DNA from: Ignavibacteria bacterium
Lineage (GTDB): Bacteria > Bacteroidota > Ignavibacteria > Tepidaquicellales > Tepidaquicellaceae
NCBI GenBank assembly: GCA_041649015.1
Contig: JBAZNU010000003.1
Location: 372,001 to 436,000, forward strand
DNA: 64,000 nucleotides
Direction of reading: 5' to 3'
The notes under the pieces are model-generated. The model was not told the DNA's origin and did no database searches. It saw only the letters and a program-made list of their open reading frames with translations. Positions 27,387 through 38,104 of the stretch are shown here, piece by piece. The position numbers were made by a program, and so were the translations under genes. How positions within the stretch are numbered: the first letter of the stretch is position 1; every line of letters begins with the position of its first letter.

Positions 27387-28988
27387 CTACCCTCCGAATT
27401 CCTCCATCAGCAATGTTGCTGCATCAGTCTCAATCTTTTCATAAGGAACTTCAAGAAGTTTCTTTAAGAGCGAAAACCAGTTCTGCTCATTCCCTTCTAT
27501 TGGCAAAGCTATTAAGTCCTTTTCTGTGAATCCGTTCATCTGTGCTAACTTGTACAAAATCAGTTTTGCTGCCCATTGATGTGAGGTATCGTCTTTATTC
27601 GCATTTACTATCTTCTCAAACAGTGTAACTAATATTAGTCTCCTTAATCCGTCTGAATTAACTAATTCATACAGATAAGCAGAAAACTCAGGATTAATTT
27701 TCAGTAATATTTCACATATATCCTTTTCTGTTTTGAATGTACTGTCTAAAGAGAAAAAATCCTCTCCGCCTATATTATTGTAAAAGTATAAAAGTACTTC
27801 CGGTACTGATTTACCGATTCTTTGTGCCAGCTTGTAGTCGTTTAAATGTCTTATCTCATGATAAGCATTCGATTTCTTCACGAGTTCCGTGAATGTCTTG
27901 TTAATAACATACTTCCGGCTTTCTTCTTGTATTTTGCCGAGTATGAATTTTCTGTCATTGTTGTCTTGGACAAATCCGCTGACCATCAATCCTATTTCTT
28001 TTTGCGCATACTGCTCATCATTATCAAACAAACGCAAATACCTTTCAATCACGTAATCCAGGCTTTCTGCAAGTATGAATGCGAACGGGGAATTCGGAAG
28101 CTTTATTCCAAGAAACTGCTCCCTCAGGTTTAGTCCGTCAATTCTATTTATAATATGTACGATTGAACGAATGTTTTCCCTTTCAAGAATCACGGAATCT
28201 GTAATCTCATATGACATCAGAAGCGATTTTGCATTACCGTTCTTGTACCTATATTCAAACATTAATGTTGTAAAAGGATATCCTTTGTTATACAGCTCAA
28301 GGTTCAATGAGTTTGTTGCGTTATATATGGAATCAAGCTCCGATGAATTCTCTAATAGTTTTATTAGAATCGCCGTCTTTCTTAATATCACCGAATCAAT
28401 TAAGCTCTTAAAAACATTCTCTTTAACAGCGGTATATTTATCTGATTTCCTCCAGTCGCTGTTAATGTAATACTCACGGGCATTGTTTAAAGCTGAAATA
28501 AGGTTAGCAGCATCATTTTTAAAAAAGTTCTTTACGGACTTGGTCTTCTGCTCTTCAGCAACGTAAGAAAAGTTGTTCATCCTTTCATACATGAAGTTTG
28601 CGGAGACCTTACTGTCCTTGACTAAATATCCTCCTTTAAGTAGTACTGTAAAATTATGATTTCCGTTGGATAAATATAGCGGATCAATTTTTATGTTTGC
28701 AATTTTAATATTTCCAATTTCCGTGTAATTCAAACTGCTGAACATTCTTCTTTCGTATAGCCTCCCGTCAACAAATATTTCTACTACCTCAGGCGTCATT
28801 TTCCCTTTAATTAATATTGTGGTTGCGAATTCAGTCGAAACAAGGATACTTTTATCTGGTGATATAAGGTAAACTCTGAACGAATTCAGGTTGTATATCC
28901 TGTATCCGACAAATACCGTCAGGACTATTGCAGATATCGCAAGAAGCGGAAGCAGTACATAATATTTCAATGACTTGTTCATTAACAA
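27387..28988 (-). CDS. Membrane-anchored protein with HExxH motif, possible metalloprotease
   Basis: A 533-residue protein, not recognised as a known family. It starts with an uncleaved-looking signal anchor (YYVLLPLLAISAIVLTVFVGY), then a beta-rich part to about residue 130 (possible Ig-like fold), then helices. HEIRH at 377-381 matches the zinc-protease motif HExxH, and 53 residues after its second His comes Glu434 in PEFSAYLYEL, a plausible third ligand in a helix, as in gluzincins. This is a motif observation only. If right, it is an anchored peptidase facing the periplasm. Its start region faces addA (142 bases apart), and a second ATG two codons downstream is equally possible. Confidence 0.6.
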   Translation of the reverse strand: MLMNKSLKYYVLLPLLAISAIVLTVFVGYRIYNLNSFRVYLISPDKSILVSTEFATTILIKGKMTPEVVEIFVDGRLYERRMFSSLNYTEIGNIKIANIKIDPLYLSNGNHNFTVLLKGGYLVKDSKVSANFMYERMNNFSYVAEEQKTKSVKNFFKNDAANLISALNNAREYYINSDWRKSDKYTAVKENVFKSLIDSVILRKTAILIKLLENSSELDSIYNATNSLNLELYNKGYPFTTLMFEYRYKNGNAKSLLMSYEITDSVILERENIRSIVHIINRIDGLNLREQFLGIKLPNSPFAFILAESLDYVIERYLRLFDNDEQYAQKEIGLMVSGFVQDNNDRKFILGKIQEESRKYVINKTFTELVKKSNAYHEIRHLNDYKLAQRIGKSVPEVLLYFYNNIGGEDFFSLDSTFKTEKDICEILLKINPEFSAYLYELVNSDGLRRLILVTLFEKIVNANKDDTSHQWAAKLILYKLAQMNGFTEKDLIALPIEGNEQNWFSLLKKLLEVPYEKIETDAATLLMEEFGG

Positions 28989-29130
28989 ATATCACTAACT
29001 ATAGGTGAAGAAAAAAGGAATATAATTATTCTTATACTTAAAATTTCTTTGTCGTGTCCCCTTAAAAATTCTCATCAAATGAGAATATTTGCATTTCTAA
29101 ATTTTATATCTTTGTATAAGTTTAAATCTA

Positions 29131-32100
29131 ATGATGAAGAATTTATACATATATCAAGCATCAGCAGGTTCAGGTAAAACACGTACACTCGTACAGGAAT
29201 ACCTTATCCTTGCTTTCAAAAATCCTGGTAACTATAAGCATATTCTCGCTGTCACATTCACGAATAAAGCTACAGAGGAAATGAAAACCCGTATCATCGA
29301 CTATCTTGTGAAACTGTCAGAAGGTAATGATGAAAAGCTTGCTCAGGATATCATATCAACCTTGAAACAACGCGGATGGTACAGCAAAACTTTTGATATT
29401 TCAAAAACTGCTGCACAGGTTCTAAGCGGTATTCTGCATGATTATTCTAGCTTCAACATTAGTACAATTGACAGTTTCTGCGTTAGAATTATTAAAGCTT
29501 TCGCAAAAGAACTTGGTCTGCCTGTTGGTTTTAATCTTGAACTCGATACCGATATGGTTCTTGATGAAATTACATCCTCTATGCTCGACAGCATCGATAC
29601 TGATTATTTGCTCACTAAATATTTATCAGAATATCTGGATTCCCGTCTTGATGATGAAAAGACATGGAACATCGATAAAGACATAAAAGAGTTTGGTAAA
29701 CAAATTGTAAGTGAAAACTTCTGGCTTCGTAAACTTAACAGTACGGAAGATGTTTATGATGATAAGAATAAGGTACTTGAACTCGTTAATGATATTAGGC
29801 AAGTCAAATTCTCGTATGAAAATAATCTTAAATTAAAATCCCATAGTATAATCGAATTAATAAATCAGGAAGGATTAACCCACGCCGACCTTGCTGGCGG
29901 TTCAAAGTCAGGTATCCTTGCTTATTGCGAAAAGCTTCAAAAAGGACCTGCTGAACCGTATAAAACTCTCACAAAATATTTCAACGAAGGAAAAAGTTTC
30001 TTTAAAAATAATGCAAAAATCGAAAATGATGTCATACGTTTTTATTCTGAAATCATCCATCTGATCAGTACGCAAGCGAGATCTTACAACACAGCAAATA
30101 TAATCTTCAAAACTATATACAACATTGGTATTCTCGGCGATCTCTTAAGGTTCCTTAATTCTTACAGGAAGAAAAACAGAACAATTTTATCAACAGATAT
30201 TAACAGTTTCCTAAGGTTGTTGATTAGCGATGATATTTCACCGTTTATATACGAAAAGCTTGGCATAAAACTAAATTATTTTATGCTCGATGAATTTCAG
30301 GATACTTCTCGGTTTCAATGGGACAATTTAAAACCTCTTATTATCAACTCACTCAGCGAAAACAATAATTCACTCATTGTCGGCGACGTAAAACAATCAA
30401 TCTATAGATGGCGTAATGGAGATATGCGTCTTCTCCTGTACGGTGTTAAAAGGGACCTGCACGCTTTCAGTTCAATGATTAGTGAGGAATCACTAAAAAC
30501 AAACTGGCGTTCTCATAAACAAATCGTTGATTTTAACAACAGGTTTTTCTTGACTCTTAAAAACAGGTTTGCAAATCTTGACGATTCTTCGAACGAATAC
30601 ATGATTCAGTCATACGAGGAAAATTCAACGAAACAACTAATAAGCGGAGAAAAAACTGACGGTTACGTAGAGGTAAATTTCTATGAAGAAGATAAAGAGA
30701 CAGGTATAAGCGCGAATGAACAGTCAGAAAAGCGAGTTACTGAAATTATTAATGAAATTTTAAAAGATAACTATAGTCTTGGTGACGTACTGGTTCTTGT
30801 ACGCAAAACAAAAGATGGCAGAGAAATCTCTGAATCTATCGCGAAAGCAGGTTATAGTGTTGTCTCGGAACAGTCTCTTCTATTAATATCTTCAGCAAAA
30901 ATAAATTTTATCGTAAGTACACTTAAATATCTGAACGACAGTCGTAATAAGCTATCAAGAACAGAAATGCTTTATAATTATAACCAGATTAAAAATCTGA
31001 ATTATTCGAATTCGGATATTTTAAATGATTCAATCGAATTAAACGGAAAGATTTTTGTTGAAATCATGCCCGATGAATTCTTTAAAGATGATGAAAAACC
31101 TAAACATCTTCCCGTTCTTTACAACCTTACCGTTTATGAACTTGTCGAACATATAATTAGTATTTTTGAACTCAATAACGATGCTGATCCTTACATAGTA
31201 AAATTTTTGGAGGAGGTGAACAGGTTTGCTCAGGAAAAAGAATCTGACATATATTCATTCCTTGATTATTGGGAAGACAATAAACATAAACTTTCTATAA
31301 GCGTTCCTGACAATATGAATTCTGTAAGAGTAATGACCATTCATAAATCAAAAGGACTCGAAAGCAGAATAGTAATCATTCCTTATGCAAACTGGAGTAT
31401 AGAAATAGACGGTAACAAAGATAAAATCTGGGCTTCAACCTCCGAGGCACCATTTAATAAAGCATCTGCTTATTATGTGAAAGCAGTGAAAGAGGCGAAG
31501 TCCACATATTTCGAAAAAGATTACCTTGAAGAATCTAAACTGGTCAGGCTCGATAACATCAACCTTCTCTACGTAAGTATGACCCGTCCAACTGACAGGC
31601 TGTATTTGAACGTGCCCGTCAAATCTGTATCATCTATTGCCGATTCAATAAAATCTTCCATTGAATCAGATTTTGAAGTCAAGAATAACAAACTTATTCT
31701 CGGGGAAAGGACAATTTTCAAGGATGAAGATAATGGAAAAAGTAAGAATAAGATAAGAAAGGAATTTATAAAACTTGAAAGTATTAACTCGTCACCATAT
31801 TTTAAAAAACTGTTCATAAGACCTTCATATCGAAAGCTAAAAGTGATCGGAAATGAGAGGTTTCGATTAAAGACTGATAATGGAGTAGTTGTCCATAAAC
31901 TTCTCTCATACATAACTACCAAGCACGATATTGATTCTGCGCTCATTAAGGGATTAATGGAAGGCATAATCAGTTCAGCAGAAAAGGAGAAGTTTAAAAC
32001 TCTGCTGACCAAAACAACAGAATCGGAAGAAACACGTGATTGGTTCGACGGTAGCTATAGCGTTAAATCTGAGTCTGAGATACTTACTACCGATAACCGG

Positions 32101-32325
32101 ATTCTGCGTCCCGATAGGGTAATGATGAAAAACGACTGCACCGTTATAGTAGATTACAAAACCGGACGCGAAGAACAAAAACACAGCTCACAACTGGACG
32201 AATATGCTGAAATTCTGTCTGAAATGGGTTATAAAAAAGTTCATAAATATCTGCTGTATATCACCGACAAAGCGAACGAAATAAAAATTAAAGTGAAAGA
32301 CCTTAACGGAGGAATGAATGAATAA
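29131..32325 (+). CDS. addA: AddA-like helicase-nuclease subunit
   Basis: A 1064-residue UvrD-superfamily helicase with nuclease domain. Walker A is QASAGSGKT with Lys16; LAVTFTNKATEEMKTRI is motif Ia; Asp387-Glu388 in FMLDEFQDTS is Walker B; SVRVMTIHKSKGLE is motif V. The C-terminus has a RecB-like nuclease with Asp995 in RPDRVM and Asp1008-x-Lys1010 in VDYKTG. It pairs with the AddB-like subunit, whose ATG lies eight bases inside its 3' end. The enzyme resects double-strand breaks and loads RecA; its Chi sequence is not known. The Q-motif-like YQASAGSGKT opening and RecB-like order rule out a plain UvrD. Confidence 0.93.
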   Translation: MMKNLYIYQASAGSGKTRTLVQEYLILAFKNPGNYKHILAVTFTNKATEEMKTRIIDYLVKLSEGNDEKLAQDIISTLKQRGWYSKTFDISKTAAQVLSGILHDYSSFNISTIDSFCVRIIKAFAKELGLPVGFNLELDTDMVLDEITSSMLDSIDTDYLLTKYLSEYLDSRLDDEKTWNIDKDIKEFGKQIVSENFWLRKLNSTEDVYDDKNKVLELVNDIRQVKFSYENNLKLKSHSIIELINQEGLTHADLAGGSKSGILAYCEKLQKGPAEPYKTLTKYFNEGKSFFKNNAKIENDVIRFYSEIIHLISTQARSYNTANIIFKTIYNIGILGDLLRFLNSYRKKNRTILSTDINSFLRLLISDDISPFIYEKLGIKLNYFMLDEFQDTSRFQWDNLKPLIINSLSENNNSLIVGDVKQSIYRWRNGDMRLLLYGVKRDLHAFSSMISEESLKTNWRSHKQIVDFNNRFFLTLKNRFANLDDSSNEYMIQSYEENSTKQLISGEKTDGYVEVNFYEEDKETGISANEQSEKRVTEIINEILKDNYSLGDVLVLVRKTKDGREISESIAKAGYSVVSEQSLLLISSAKINFIVSTLKYLNDSRNKLSRTEMLYNYNQIKNLNYSNSDILNDSIELNGKIFVEIMPDEFFKDDEKPKHLPVLYNLTVYELVEHIISIFELNNDADPYIVKFLEEVNRFAQEKESDIYSFLDYWEDNKHKLSISVPDNMNSVRVMTIHKSKGLESRIVIIPYANWSIEIDGNKDKIWASTSEAPFNKASAYYVKAVKEAKSTYFEKDYLEESKLVRLDNINLLYVSMTRPTDRLYLNVPVKSVSSIADSIKSSIESDFEVKNNKLILGERTIFKDEDNGKSKNKIRKEFIKLESINSSPYFKKLFIRPSYRKLKVIGNERFRLKTDNGVVVHKLLSYITTKHDIDSALIKGLMEGIISSAEKEKFKTLLTKTTESEETRDWFDGSYSVKSESEILTTDNRILRPDRVMMKNDCTVIVDYKTGREEQKHSSQLDEYAEILSEMGYKKVHKYLLYITDKANEIKIKVKDLNGGMNE

Positions 32326-35179
32326 TTTTATCGCATCGGTTGCAGCAAAAATATTTGCAGCACACAGTGGAAATCTTGGTAGCGTTCTTGTTGTGTTCCC
32401 TTCCCGTAGGGCAGGAGTGTATTTCCGTAAAGAACTTTCAGCATTGCTTGATAAACCTGTTTGGTCGCCCGCAGTAATGAGCATAAACGAATTTGTAGTA
32501 TCATTTTCAAAACTTGAGCTTGCGGATAAGCTGACGCTTATAATGAAGTTATATAAATCGTACTCAAAGCATTTCATCGAAGAACCATTCGATGAATTCT
32601 ATTCATGGGGTGAAATGCTGCTGAAAGATTTTGATGAGGTTGACAGGTATCTTGTAAACGCAGAGCTTCTTTTCAGAAAGCTTAAAGATGAAAAAGAGAT
32701 TGAACACAGGTTTCAAACCGAATTAAACGAATACGCAAAAAATTTCTGGGGAAGTCTTATTAATTTAAGGTCAGACAATGAATACGCAAAAAAATTTCTT
32801 GATATCTGGAATAGTCTATTCGAAATCTATTCCGGTTTCAGAAATGACCTTACAAAAGATGGACTTGCTTATGAAGGGCTTGCTGCGAGGGAAATCGCAG
32901 AGAATATCGGTAATTCTTCATCATTCGATAAATATGTTAAAGTTTATTTTGCTGGTTTCAATTCTCTTAATAAATGTGAGCTTAAAATTATTAGTTCACT
33001 TAAGGAAAAGGATAAATCAGTAATTTTCTGGGATGCTGATAATTATTATCTCGACGATATAAAACAGGAATCGGGTTCATTCATCAGAAAATTTCATGAA
33101 CAGATCGGCGGAGAAATAATCCTGTCGGATGACTCGCTAACTTCTGGAACAAAACAAATTGAAGTAGTAGGCTCGCCGCTGAATTCAGGTATGGTAAAAG
33201 CATTCGGCAGTAAGCTTGAACAGGAAATCAAAGGTCGTAAGGTATCCCCGGAAAATACACTTGTCGTTATACCCGATGCTTCCGGTCTTTTACCGGTTCT
33301 TTATTCTATACCAGCAAACTCTGGTAATTTAAACGTTACGATGGGATTGCCTCTGAAGTCAACCCCTTTGTACAATCTCATTAGCATTATAAACAAGCTT
33401 CACTCTGGAAAAATATTTGAGGATGAAAAACCTAAGTTTTACTACAAGGATGTTATTAATTTATTATTGCATCCATACATTAAGTTTGCCTCTGCAAAAG
33501 ATATTTTCGCATTTATCAGAAAAGTAAGAGAGGAGAATATAGCATATATTGATGTTTTCAAGGAATTCCTGAACACTCTCGGTAATAAAAGCATTAAAAT
33601 TATTTTGACTCAGATATTTACCTCTGGTCCTGATGTAAACGAATTAATTAACAACCTGAACGGTATCATTAATTCCCTTGCAATCAGAATTGAAGAAAGC
33701 ACCGATTCAGACGGTGATTACAAAGTTTTTCAGCTTGAATATCTTTACTGTTTTTCCACTCAGCTGAACCGTCTTGCAGATGCCTTGACTGCCGGAGATG
33801 TTCGGCTTAATCAGTTTACATTTTGGAATATGCTGAAGCAGATATTAAACTCAACGGGAGTTGTTTTCACAGGCGAACCGCTTAAAGGACTTCAGGTGAT
33901 GGGTCTTCTTGAATCAAGAAACCTTTCATTTGAAAATGTTTTTATACTGTATATGAATGAGGATTCAATGCCCACTACAAATCAGATGTTAAGTTACATT
34001 CCTTATTCACTTCGCAAAAGTTTTGGTATGCCGACTTATGAGGAAAGCGATTCAGTAAATGCTTACTATTTCTGGAGCCTGGTTCAGAAAGCAAAGAACT
34101 TGTATCTTTTCTACAATTCAGAAGCAGGTAATGATGTTAAAGAAATGAGCAGATATATTCAGCAAATAGAGAAAGAACTTCTGCACGTAAACAAGAATAT
34201 AAAGTACGGTCACGTAATTGTAAGTCCTGAAGCGAACGAAATAAAAGATAACAGGATTGTAATTACGAAGACACCCGAGCTGAATGAATTTATGCTGAGT
34301 CGTATTAAAAGAATGTCCCCAACCTACCTTGCCGATTACATTAACTGCGGATTGCAGTTTTACTTAAGGAAAGTACTTAACCTGAAAGAAGATGACGATG
34401 TGGAAGAAGTTTTCAGTCCCGCTGTGTTCGGTACGGTTTTTCACGGCATTATGCAGAAACTATACGAACCCTATATCGATAAAGTCATTTCGGACGATAT
34501 TATAAATACTATCATTGATAACGTTAATAAAAACTATGATGATGTTTTTGAAACATTCTTAAAATCTGACAAAAAACTTTCTAATGTAAATTTCTCCGCA
34601 AAAGGCAGAAACTTGCTTTACAAATCAATAATTCAAAGACTCGCTATTCGTCTGCTGCAACAGGAAAGAAACCGAAATCCCTTCACGGTAAAAGCTCTCG
34701 AAAATGAAATGTACACATCAATTAAGTTTAACGTAAACGGAAAAGAGCGGGAAATCAGTATTGGCGGCATAATAGACAGGATTGATGAAGAGAGCAACAT
34801 TACTACTGTTATAGATTATAAAACAGGAAATGATTACATAGTGACTTTGTCTGCAAAAAACTATGAAAAGTACTGGGAAGAATTTCCTGCAAGCACAAAA
34901 TATAAAGCAAACCTGCAGACGATGCTTTATGCCTATATGTTGTGGATGGAGAAACCCGATAAAAAATATAACGCAGGTCTGTATGCCTTAAAAAATCCGA
35001 GAGAGAATATTAAGACAATCAGTGCAATTCCGTTTACTGATTCCGATATGAAACGATTCGAATCAGTTCTGGTATATCTTCTCGAGGATGTTTTCAATGT
35101 TGAAAAACCATTCACACAGACAGAAAATCTTGATAACTGCAAATACTGCGATTTCAAAACCTTATGCAGACGCTTGTAA
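32318..35179 (+). CDS. addB: AddB-like nuclease subunit with iron-sulfur Cys set
   Basis: 953 residues; start ATG at 32318, with GGAGG at 32308-32312 just in front, overlapping addA by eight bases. The N-terminal half resembles an inactivated helicase (VVFPSRRAGVYFRKEL). The nuclease has Asp820 in GGIIDRID and Asp833-x-Lys835 in VIDYKTG. Four Cys, Cys677 in YINCGLQF and Cys941, Cys944, Cys950 at the C-terminus, follow the AddB pattern C...C-x2-C-x5-C that holds a 4Fe-4S cluster. It forms the AddAB double-strand break resection complex with the gene upstream. Both nucleases look intact, so both strands should be cut. No Chi recognition can be predicted. Confidence 0.92.
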   Translation: MNNFIASVAAKIFAAHSGNLGSVLVVFPSRRAGVYFRKELSALLDKPVWSPAVMSINEFVVSFSKLELADKLTLIMKLYKSYSKHFIEEPFDEFYSWGEMLLKDFDEVDRYLVNAELLFRKLKDEKEIEHRFQTELNEYAKNFWGSLINLRSDNEYAKKFLDIWNSLFEIYSGFRNDLTKDGLAYEGLAAREIAENIGNSSSFDKYVKVYFAGFNSLNKCELKIISSLKEKDKSVIFWDADNYYLDDIKQESGSFIRKFHEQIGGEIILSDDSLTSGTKQIEVVGSPLNSGMVKAFGSKLEQEIKGRKVSPENTLVVIPDASGLLPVLYSIPANSGNLNVTMGLPLKSTPLYNLISIINKLHSGKIFEDEKPKFYYKDVINLLLHPYIKFASAKDIFAFIRKVREENIAYIDVFKEFLNTLGNKSIKIILTQIFTSGPDVNELINNLNGIINSLAIRIEESTDSDGDYKVFQLEYLYCFSTQLNRLADALTAGDVRLNQFTFWNMLKQILNSTGVVFTGEPLKGLQVMGLLESRNLSFENVFILYMNEDSMPTTNQMLSYIPYSLRKSFGMPTYEESDSVNAYYFWSLVQKAKNLYLFYNSEAGNDVKEMSRYIQQIEKELLHVNKNIKYGHVIVSPEANEIKDNRIVITKTPELNEFMLSRIKRMSPTYLADYINCGLQFYLRKVLNLKEDDDVEEVFSPAVFGTVFHGIMQKLYEPYIDKVISDDIINTIIDNVNKNYDDVFETFLKSDKKLSNVNFSAKGRNLLYKSIIQRLAIRLLQQERNRNPFTVKALENEMYTSIKFNVNGKEREISIGGIIDRIDEESNITTVIDYKTGNDYIVTLSAKNYEKYWEEFPASTKYKANLQTMLYAYMLWMEKPDKKYNAGLYALKNPRENIKTISAIPFTDSDMKRFESVLVYLLEDVFNVEKPFTQTENLDNCKYCDFKTLCRRL

Positions 35180-35653
35180 TTATTTGTTATCATAAAATTA
35201 AGAATAGGCAGAATTTTAATATTATTATACAAAAATTCATTTTAGTTAATATTAGGGTATGAAAACATCATTTTTAGCTTATTTTTGAAATTTTATGCTA
35301 AAAAATTTTCTTGACATTTATATTCAATATATCTATTTTACTTCGTTAGGGATAGCTTTCAAGAGGGAATATCTAAAAGGGAATATCTAACACAGTGATA
35401 TCAAATATTAATATCTCATTTATCAGGAAATTATCGGTATTATCAGTATAAAGTAATTTGTATTAAAACAAAATCAGGGAGATTATGTTTACTGGTAATT
35501 ATAAAATTAACGTAAATTCAACCTCAGCTGTTATTCATTCGATATCCGAATATGCTGTTAGCGCATTGTTATTCCCAAATTCAGACTCAAAAGGTTCGTT
35601 ATTTATATCAGTTTTAAAAGTTTATTTTTATTAATTAAATTAAAAAAACTATT
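35180..35653. other. Intergenic region after addB
   Basis: About 470 AT-rich bases with no convincing gene. GGGAATATCTAA occurs twice, at 35365-35376 and 35379-35390, so the copies are 14 bases apart. The promoter of the T9SS gene at 35654 must be here; I could not define it. Confidence 0.5.
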
Positions 35654-38104
35654 ATGAAAAGATTACTATTAACCGTATTTCTTGTTTTAAGTTTTGCGGT
35701 ATCATCATTCAGCCAGATTACATGGACTCAGGTTTCTTCAGCAGGCGAGTTCTATAAAATTGTGAAAACATCTGACGGTAAATATCTCGCTAATTCATCT
35801 ACATTTTCTCCAGTCTATCAATCTACTGATTTAAATACATGGAATATAACACCCGGTGTAATTCCTGCTATGGTTACTCCCGGATTCTTTAAAGACCATA
35901 CGGGTAAGGTTTTTATAGGTACAGGCAACGGTCTTTATTATACACCAAATAACGGGTTAACATGGAATTCTGTGGCAGGATTTCCAGCGGCCTACGGTTT
36001 TCTCATGGATATGACTGAGGATGCATCAAATATACTTTATGCTGGTACTGCTCAAACAGGAACGCCTGGAGTTTATAAAAGTACTGACGGGGGTGTCGCA
36101 TGGACCTTTATAGGTCAGAATCATATTGTTGATTATGAATTGGTACCCGAAACGAATCAACTTTATACATTAGCTTTTCCTGATCAAATTCATGGCAACG
36201 TATATTATTCAAATGATCATGCAAATACATGGACAGAAGTTACAGGACAACCATTCTCTGGTTCAGCTATTATAATAAAGCACTATGGCAGTAGTGTGTA
36301 TGTCATTAGAAATAACGGTGAAATTTATGTTTCAACTAATAACGGCGTAAATTGGAATTATTATTCTACAATATTAATTTCCGGAACACCTTGGCCATAC
36401 TTTAATGATGCTCTGATTCTTGATAATGGAATCTGGTGGGTAGGAATCACAGGAATCGGTTTATTCAGAAGCAGCGATAACGGTTTAACCTGGTCTCAGC
36501 AGAATAATGGCATTAATGGAAGCTTACATTATTTGTACAACGATGGACCAACCGTTGTCGTAACAACATCTGCTGGTATTTACAAGTATGTTGAACCGGT
36601 ATTTGCTCCGACTTTATTAGCACCTGTAAACAACTCAATTAGCAATTCAACAACACCTACATTGGATTGGTACAATGCTGCTTATGCTACTAAATATGAA
36701 ATACAGATTGCTACGGATGCGACATTTACTAATATTATTCTCGATCAAATAACATTTACTTCGCATTATACAGTTTTACCAAATCAAACGTTAAATTATA
36801 ATTCAAATTATTATTGGAGAGTATTTTCATATAATGAGAATGGATGGAGCGGACCTTCGGCTGCATGGACTTTTAAAACTATGATTTATCCATTATGGAC
36901 TTTGTATCAAACCGGCGTTCCATATTCTTTATTTGGGGTTGATTTTTCAAGAACCAATACAGAAATTGGTGTTGCTGTCGGGCAGGGTGGTACAGTTATT
37001 AAAACAACAGACCATGGTCAGGAATGGACTCTGACATATTCTAATGTTAATATCTGGATGAACGATGTTCAATTCGACCCGAATTATGATGGAGTAGTTT
37101 GGGCAGCAGGAATGGGAGGTGTTATCATAAGGTCAACTAACAACGGTGATACATGGACCGAAGTTAGACCATTCAGTTCCCCCGACCACACAATTCGCGG
37201 AATTGCTGTAAAACCCGGTCAATCCGGAAGTGTATCTTTTGTTGGTTATGCAGGTACATTCTTTGAAACCAGTAATTATGGTCAATCTTTTACACAAAGA
37301 TATGATATACCGTTTACTATGCATTCAATTGCATATCCCAATAATTATTCAACAAGTGGTAAAGGAATTATATGCGGTACTGATGGTAAAGTCTGGAATA
37401 CAACAAATTATGGTGTAAACTGGACAGCAAGAAACACAAACCGTTATGATTATCTTAATGATGTCGTTTATCTTGAAGATTGGTCATCAGCTATGATTTG
37501 TGGAAATAACGGCACGATACTTAGAACAACAAATAATGGAAATAGCTGGTCCGTTAATATTCAGTATTTAACAAGCGAACATCTCCGTTCAATTGATGCT
37601 TATAGTGTGCAGGTAACGGTTTGCGGTGACAATGGAAAAATCATGACCTCAAATGATTACGGTAATTCTTTTACTGACCAGCTTAACGGCGAAAACAGAC
37701 ATTTATACGGTGTTGCATTGAGGTCTGGATCCGTTGGAGTAGTGGTTGGCGAAATTGGTTCAGCTGCAAACGGCGCATTGTATTTCACTGCTATGAATGG
37801 CGGTTATGTCGGTATCACACAAACAGGAAGTGAGATTCCACAGGATTATTCTGTCAGTCAGAATTATCCGAACCCGTTCAACCCGACAACTAAGATTAAT
37901 TTTTCCTTGCCTAAACAGGGACTCGTAACGATTAAGGTTTACGACCTCCTCGGTAAAGAAATAGAAACACTCGTTAACGAAGTTAAATCAGCCGGAAAAT
38001 ATACAGTTGATTTTAATGGGTCAAAACTTTCAAGCGGTGTGTACTTCTACAGAATTCAGGCAAACGATTTCGTTGATGTAAAACGAATGATGCTCGTTAA
38101 ATAA
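35654..38104 (+). CDS. T9SS cargo: BNR propeller, Ig/FnIII-like and Ycf48-like domains
   Basis: 816 residues with a signal peptide (MKRLLLTVFLVLSFAVSSFS). Residues about 25-310 are a propeller with Asp-box repeats (VYKSTDGGVAWTFI, LFRSSDNGLTWSQQ). Next is a fibronectin-III-like domain (about 315-410, FAPTLLAPVNNSISNS...WRVFSYNENGW). From LYQTGVPYSLFGVDF near residue 417 a second Ycf48-like propeller follows, then the T9SS type A domain (SQNYPNPFNPTTKI to KRMMLVK). From the FnIII-like part on it aligns closely with the gene at 38427, so the two arose by duplication. It is exported to the surface; ligand unknown. Confidence 0.9.
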   Translation: MKRLLLTVFLVLSFAVSSFSQITWTQVSSAGEFYKIVKTSDGKYLANSSTFSPVYQSTDLNTWNITPGVIPAMVTPGFFKDHTGKVFIGTGNGLYYTPNNGLTWNSVAGFPAAYGFLMDMTEDASNILYAGTAQTGTPGVYKSTDGGVAWTFIGQNHIVDYELVPETNQLYTLAFPDQIHGNVYYSNDHANTWTEVTGQPFSGSAIIIKHYGSSVYVIRNNGEIYVSTNNGVNWNYYSTILISGTPWPYFNDALILDNGIWWVGITGIGLFRSSDNGLTWSQQNNGINGSLHYLYNDGPTVVVTTSAGIYKYVEPVFAPTLLAPVNNSISNSTTPTLDWYNAAYATKYEIQIATDATFTNIILDQITFTSHYTVLPNQTLNYNSNYYWRVFSYNENGWSGPSAAWTFKTMIYPLWTLYQTGVPYSLFGVDFSRTNTEIGVAVGQGGTVIKTTDHGQEWTLTYSNVNIWMNDVQFDPNYDGVVWAAGMGGVIIRSTNNGDTWTEVRPFSSPDHTIRGIAVKPGQSGSVSFVGYAGTFFETSNYGQSFTQRYDIPFTMHSIAYPNNYSTSGKGIICGTDGKVWNTTNYGVNWTARNTNRYDYLNDVVYLEDWSSAMICGNNGTILRTTNNGNSWSVNIQYLTSEHLRSIDAYSVQVTVCGDNGKIMTSNDYGNSFTDQLNGENRHLYGVALRSGSVGVVVGEIGSAANGALYFTAMNGGYVGITQTGSEIPQDYSVSQNYPNPFNPTTKINFSLPKQGLVTIKVYDLLGKEIETLVNEVKSAGKYTVDFNGSKLSSGVYFYRIQANDFVDVKRMMLVK

